Source of the DNA: Tardiphaga sp.
GTDB lineage: Bacteria > Pseudomonadota > Alphaproteobacteria > Rhizobiales > Xanthobacteraceae
Reading direction: 5' to 3'
Length of the DNA: 8,133 nucleotides
NCBI GenBank assembly: GCA_028290325.1
Contig: JAQGJY010000423.1
Span: 1 to 8,133 of the forward strand
Shown here: positions 6,544 to 8,133 of the stretch, one piece after another
Position numbering within the stretch: position 1 is the stretch's first letter
How the letters are laid out: each line of letters begins with the position of its first letter
Position numbers and translations under genes: made by a program
The notes under the pieces: model-generated
What the model saw: the letters and a program-made list of their open reading frames with translations, nothing else
The model's database searches: none
What the model was told of the DNA's origin: nothing

Positions 6544-6897
6544 TCAGGCCCTTACGGTACTGGCGTAGAGGTCGGGCTTGAAGCCGACCAGCGGCTTGCC
6601 TTTGCCCAGCGTCAACACCGGCCGCTTGATGATCGACGGCTGCGCCAGCATCAGCGCGATCGCCTTGGCCTCGTCGAGGTTCTGCTTGTCGGCTTCCGGC
6701 AATTTGCGAAACGTGGTGCCGGACCGATTGAGCAAGGTCTCCCAGCCGACGGCTTTGCACCAGGCCGTCAGCCGCGCGCGATCGATGCTGTCGATCTTGT
6801 AGTCGTGGAACAGGTAGTCGATGCCCGCCTCGTCCAGCCAGGCGCGGGCTTTCTTCATCGTGTCGCAGTTTTTGATGCCGTAGATCGTGATGGTCAT
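6544..6897 (-). CDS. ArsC/Spx-fold reductase family protein (YffB type)
   Basis: A 117-residue small cytoplasmic protein with the thioredoxin-like ArsC/Spx fold. It opens TITIYGIKNCDTMKKARAWL and has NRSGTTFRKL at 57-66 and PSIIKRPVL at 87-95, all close to Escherichia coli YffB (118 residues). Cys11 occupies the position of the catalytic cysteine of ArsC, but the motif is NCDT and not the CxxC of redox-active Spx. The arsenate-reductase Arg triad is not evident, so arsenate reduction should not be assumed. YffB-like proteins have been suggested to act on glutathione-linked substrates, but the role is not settled. The ATG at 6897 shares its A with the TAA of a possible upstream small ORF (TAATG). 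Its own ribosome site is weak (GGA about 9 bases upstream). The gene stands between the nuclease and the liv operon with no obvious functional link to either. Confidence 0.88.
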   Translation of the reverse strand: MTITIYGIKNCDTMKKARAWLDEAGIDYLFHDYKIDSIDRARLTAWCKAVGWETLLNRSGTTFRKLPEADKQNLDEAKAIALMLAQPSIIKRPVLTLGKGKPLVGFKPDLYASTVRA

Positions 6898-7004
6898 TAT
6901 CTTGGTCCAATCGAAGTCTCAGTCCATGCGCAATTGCGGCGCTCCGCAACGGGGCAAAACACCGCGTGGCCGCCGCGCGCGACCTGCACCTCACCTCTGA
7001 CCAT
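6897..7004 (-). CDS. Possible 35-codon small ORF coupled to the ArsC-family gene
   Basis: From an ATG at 7004 an open frame of 35 codons ends in TAA at 6897-6899, whose last A is the A of the reductase ATG. The first half of the frame is strongly G/C at third positions, as in real genes of this genome; the second half is not. No good ribosome site precedes the ATG; a GTG at 6989 preceded by AGAGGTGAG is an alternative. The frame also stays open upstream into the nuclease gene without a start. I recognise no family. It may be a leader peptide, or simply an open frame in G/C-rich DNA. Confidence 0.2.
   Translation of the reverse strand: MVRGEVQVARGGHAVFCPVAERRNCAWTETSIGPR
6934..6949 (-). other. 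Small perfect hairpin in the leader of the ArsC-family gene
   Basis: TTGCGG (6934-6939), loop CGCT, CCGCAA (6944-6949), a perfect 6-bp stem about 37 bases before the reductase start and inside the possible small ORF. Short hairpins of this size occur by chance in G/C-rich DNA; no function is claimed. Confidence 0.25.
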
Positions 7005-7078
7005 CCACGCATAAAAATCAAACGGTGTCCGACCCCGCGCGGCCGACCTCGAATTTCGGCTCGGGCGCGCAACTCGGA

Positions 7079-7864
7079 CTATCTCGCGCGAAGCTCTATC
7101 CAGGCTGGCGCGTGATCGCTGGCGTCGGGCTCGCCGCGGACCTCACGATCGACGCCGGCCGCCTGCAAACGCGGCGCGATCGCGGGGCTGAGCAGAAGAT
7201 GGTCAAGCCGGAGGCCCGCGTCGCGGGGCCAGCGATTGCGCAGGTAGCTCCAGAAGGTAAACATCGGATCATCAGGATGCAGCGTCCGAATCGCGTCGGT
7301 CCAGCCCATATCGATCAGCTGCGCGAACACCGCGCGCGGCTCCGGCTGCACCAGGGCGTCGTCCGCGAATGACCTCAACGAATAGATGTCGAAGTCGGTC
7401 GGCACGACGTTGAAGTCACCGGCGAGCACCGCCGGCACATTGTCGTAGAGCAAGCCCGCGGCGTGATCGACCAGCCGGTCGAACCAGTCCAGCTTGTATG
7501 TGAATTTCGGACCAGGCTGCGGGTTGCCATTCGGCAGATAGATCGATGCGATCAAGATACCGCCAATGGCCGCCTCGATGTAACGGCTCTGGTCGTCATC
7601 AGGATCGCCCGGCAGCGAATCGCGAACCAGCACGGGCTCCGCGCCGCGCGCCAGAATCGCGACGCCATTCCATGTTTTCTGTCCGCGCCAGACTGCACCG
7701 TATCCGGCGGCTTGAATCGCATCGATCGGAAACGCTTCCCGCGTCGTCTTGAGTTCCTGCAAGCACACGACGTCTGGCACTGTCGCAGCCAGCCACGCCA
7801 GCAGGTTCGGCAGCCTCTTATTGACGTTGTTGATGTTGAAGGTCGCGATCTTCAATCGGCGCAT
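7079..7864 (-). CDS. xth: Exodeoxyribonuclease III family AP endonuclease
   Basis: A 261-residue enzyme of the endonuclease/exonuclease/phosphatase fold, expected to cut DNA 5' of abasic sites and remove 3' blocking groups in base excision repair. The catalytic set is complete: Asn11/Asn12 in FNINNV, Glu37 in CLQELK, Tyr109 in IYLPNG, Asp150 and Asn152 in GDFNVVPTD, Asp221 in RLDHLLLS, and Asp250-His251 in SDHAPAW. Length matches ExoIII (268 in E. coli). The ATG at 7864 gives MRRLKIATFN; no convincing ribosome site precedes it. A TTG at 7855 would give the more usual opening M-KIATFN and has GGA 9 bases upstream, so either start is possible. It lies between PAP2 and reductase genes, all on one strand, with about 140 bases before it and 180 after. 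Identity is secure; the exact preference between AP sites and 3' ends is not readable. Confidence 0.93.
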   Translation of the reverse strand: MRRLKIATFNINNVNKRLPNLLAWLAATVPDVVCLQELKTTREAFPIDAIQAAGYGAVWRGQKTWNGVAILARGAEPVLVRDSLPGDPDDDQSRYIEAAIGGILIASIYLPNGNPQPGPKFTYKLDWFDRLVDHAAGLLYDNVPAVLAGDFNVVPTDFDIYSLRSFADDALVQPEPRAVFAQLIDMGWTDAIRTLHPDDPMFTFWSYLRNRWPRDAGLRLDHLLLSPAIAPRLQAAGVDREVRGEPDASDHAPAWIELRAR

Positions 7865-7939
7865 CCAAGGCGAATGAGGTCAGGCTATCACAGGCAGTTC
7901 GGCAACACTGGTCGTAAAGCAATGGCATGAAGCCAGAGC

Positions 7940-7968
7940 GCGTCGCGCCGGGTCGGCAGCGTCGCGCC
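7940..7968. repeat. Short direct repeat upstream of the nuclease gene
   Basis: GCGTCGCGCC occurs at 7940-7949 and again at 7959-7968, a 19-base period, in the gap between the PAP2 stop and the nuclease start. The spacing is close to two helical turns. It could be a protein site or chance G/C-rich similarity. Confidence 0.4.
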
Positions 7969-8007
7969 CGCGGGGGCCTTGATCCTCTGCCTTTTCGCGG
8001 AGCCGGA

Positions 8008-8133
8008 CTATGGCGCGGAGCGCGATTCAACACGTGTGTCAGAAGGCCTCAACAAGAGCGCCCAACATCCGGAAAACCAGGCTACACCGAGAAGCCAGCC
8101 TCCAAGGATATCGGTCGGATAATGGACGCCAAG
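8008..8133 (-). CDS. PAP2-family (phosphatidic acid phosphatase type 2) protein, C-terminal fragment
   Basis: The last 41 codons of a gene entering from the right edge, ending in TAG at 8008-8010. The fragment begins LGVHYPTDILGGWLLGVAWF, the third PAP2 catalytic motif (SRxxxxxHxxxD): the nucleophilic His and the Asp are both present, in HYPTD. A final membrane helix follows, then a short polar tail ending in ESRSAP. Such enzymes are multi-pass inner-membrane phosphatases acting on lipid phosphates, including phosphatidic acid, undecaprenyl pyrophosphate and phosphatidylglycerol phosphate. The fragment does not show which. Everything upstream of the His motif is outside the window, so completeness cannot be judged. 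Confidence 0.85.
   Translation of the reverse strand, partial: LGVHYPTDILGGWLLGVAWFSGCWALLLRPSDTRVESRSAP

Noticed and set aside
6544..6897. Calling this gene an arsenate reductase within an arsenic operon
   Set aside because: The HNPxCSxSR-type active-site loop is absent, the sequence is of the YffB type, and no other ars gene is in the window.
6311..7072. A 253-codon minus-strand open frame overlapping the reductase and its leader
   Set aside because: It covers the YffB-like gene in another frame, is Arg-rich with no domain, and runs into the liv promoter region. The reductase frame has clear homology.
1..8133. Search for mobile elements, CRISPR arrays, tRNA/rRNA genes, phage genes or a novel defence system
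   Set aside because: No repeat array, transposase, integrase, att-like duplication or RNA-gene signature was seen; gene content is ordinary transport, repair and phosphate functions with even base composition.

Overview
The window looks like chromosome from a high-GC alphaproteobacterium, most likely the Bradyrhizobium / Rhodopseudomonas / Afipia group (Nitrobacteraceae). This rests on GC-rich codon use, the branched-chain-type (HAAT) ABC transporter style, and a DUF47 gene like the one that precedes pit in rhizobia. It is an inference from protein resemblance, not a database match. Every gene I can support lies on the minus strand, so transcription runs from high to low coordinates.

In transcription order (right to left):
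(1) The last 41 codons of a PAP2-family phosphatase (8008-8133).
(2) An exodeoxyribonuclease III family nuclease (7079-7864).
(3) A short leader with a possible 35-codon ORF that runs into an ArsC/Spx-fold reductase of the YffB type (6544-6897).
(4) A 267-base non-coding gap (6277-6543) with the presumed promoter of the next operon.
(5) A six-gene ABC transporter operon, about 5.9 kb: livG (TTG start), livF, two tandem substrate-binding proteins of equal length, livH and livM (6276 down to 356).
(6) A 268-base gap (88-355) with strong dyad symmetry just after livM and a PhoB-box-like repeat further down.
(7) The first 29 codons of a DUF47/PhoU-like gene (1-87), cut by the window edge.

The operon encodes a complete high-affinity importer: two periplasmic binding proteins feed one LivH/LivM channel driven by the LivG/LivF ATPases. 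The cargo is not readable from sequence. Branched-chain or other amino acids, amides and aromatic acids are all known ligands of this binding-protein family. The binding-protein pair is about three quarters identical by hand count, with no gaps in the mature parts. A perfect 11-bp stem-loop follows the second one and may set the ratio of binding protein to permease.

Nothing here is a clearly new biological system: no mobile element, CRISPR, phage gene, tRNA or rRNA was seen. The observations most worth checking are the Pho-box-like repeat overlapping a possible -10 of the DUF47 gene, the tandem binding-protein pair with its stem-loop, and the small ORF joined by TAATG to the reductase.
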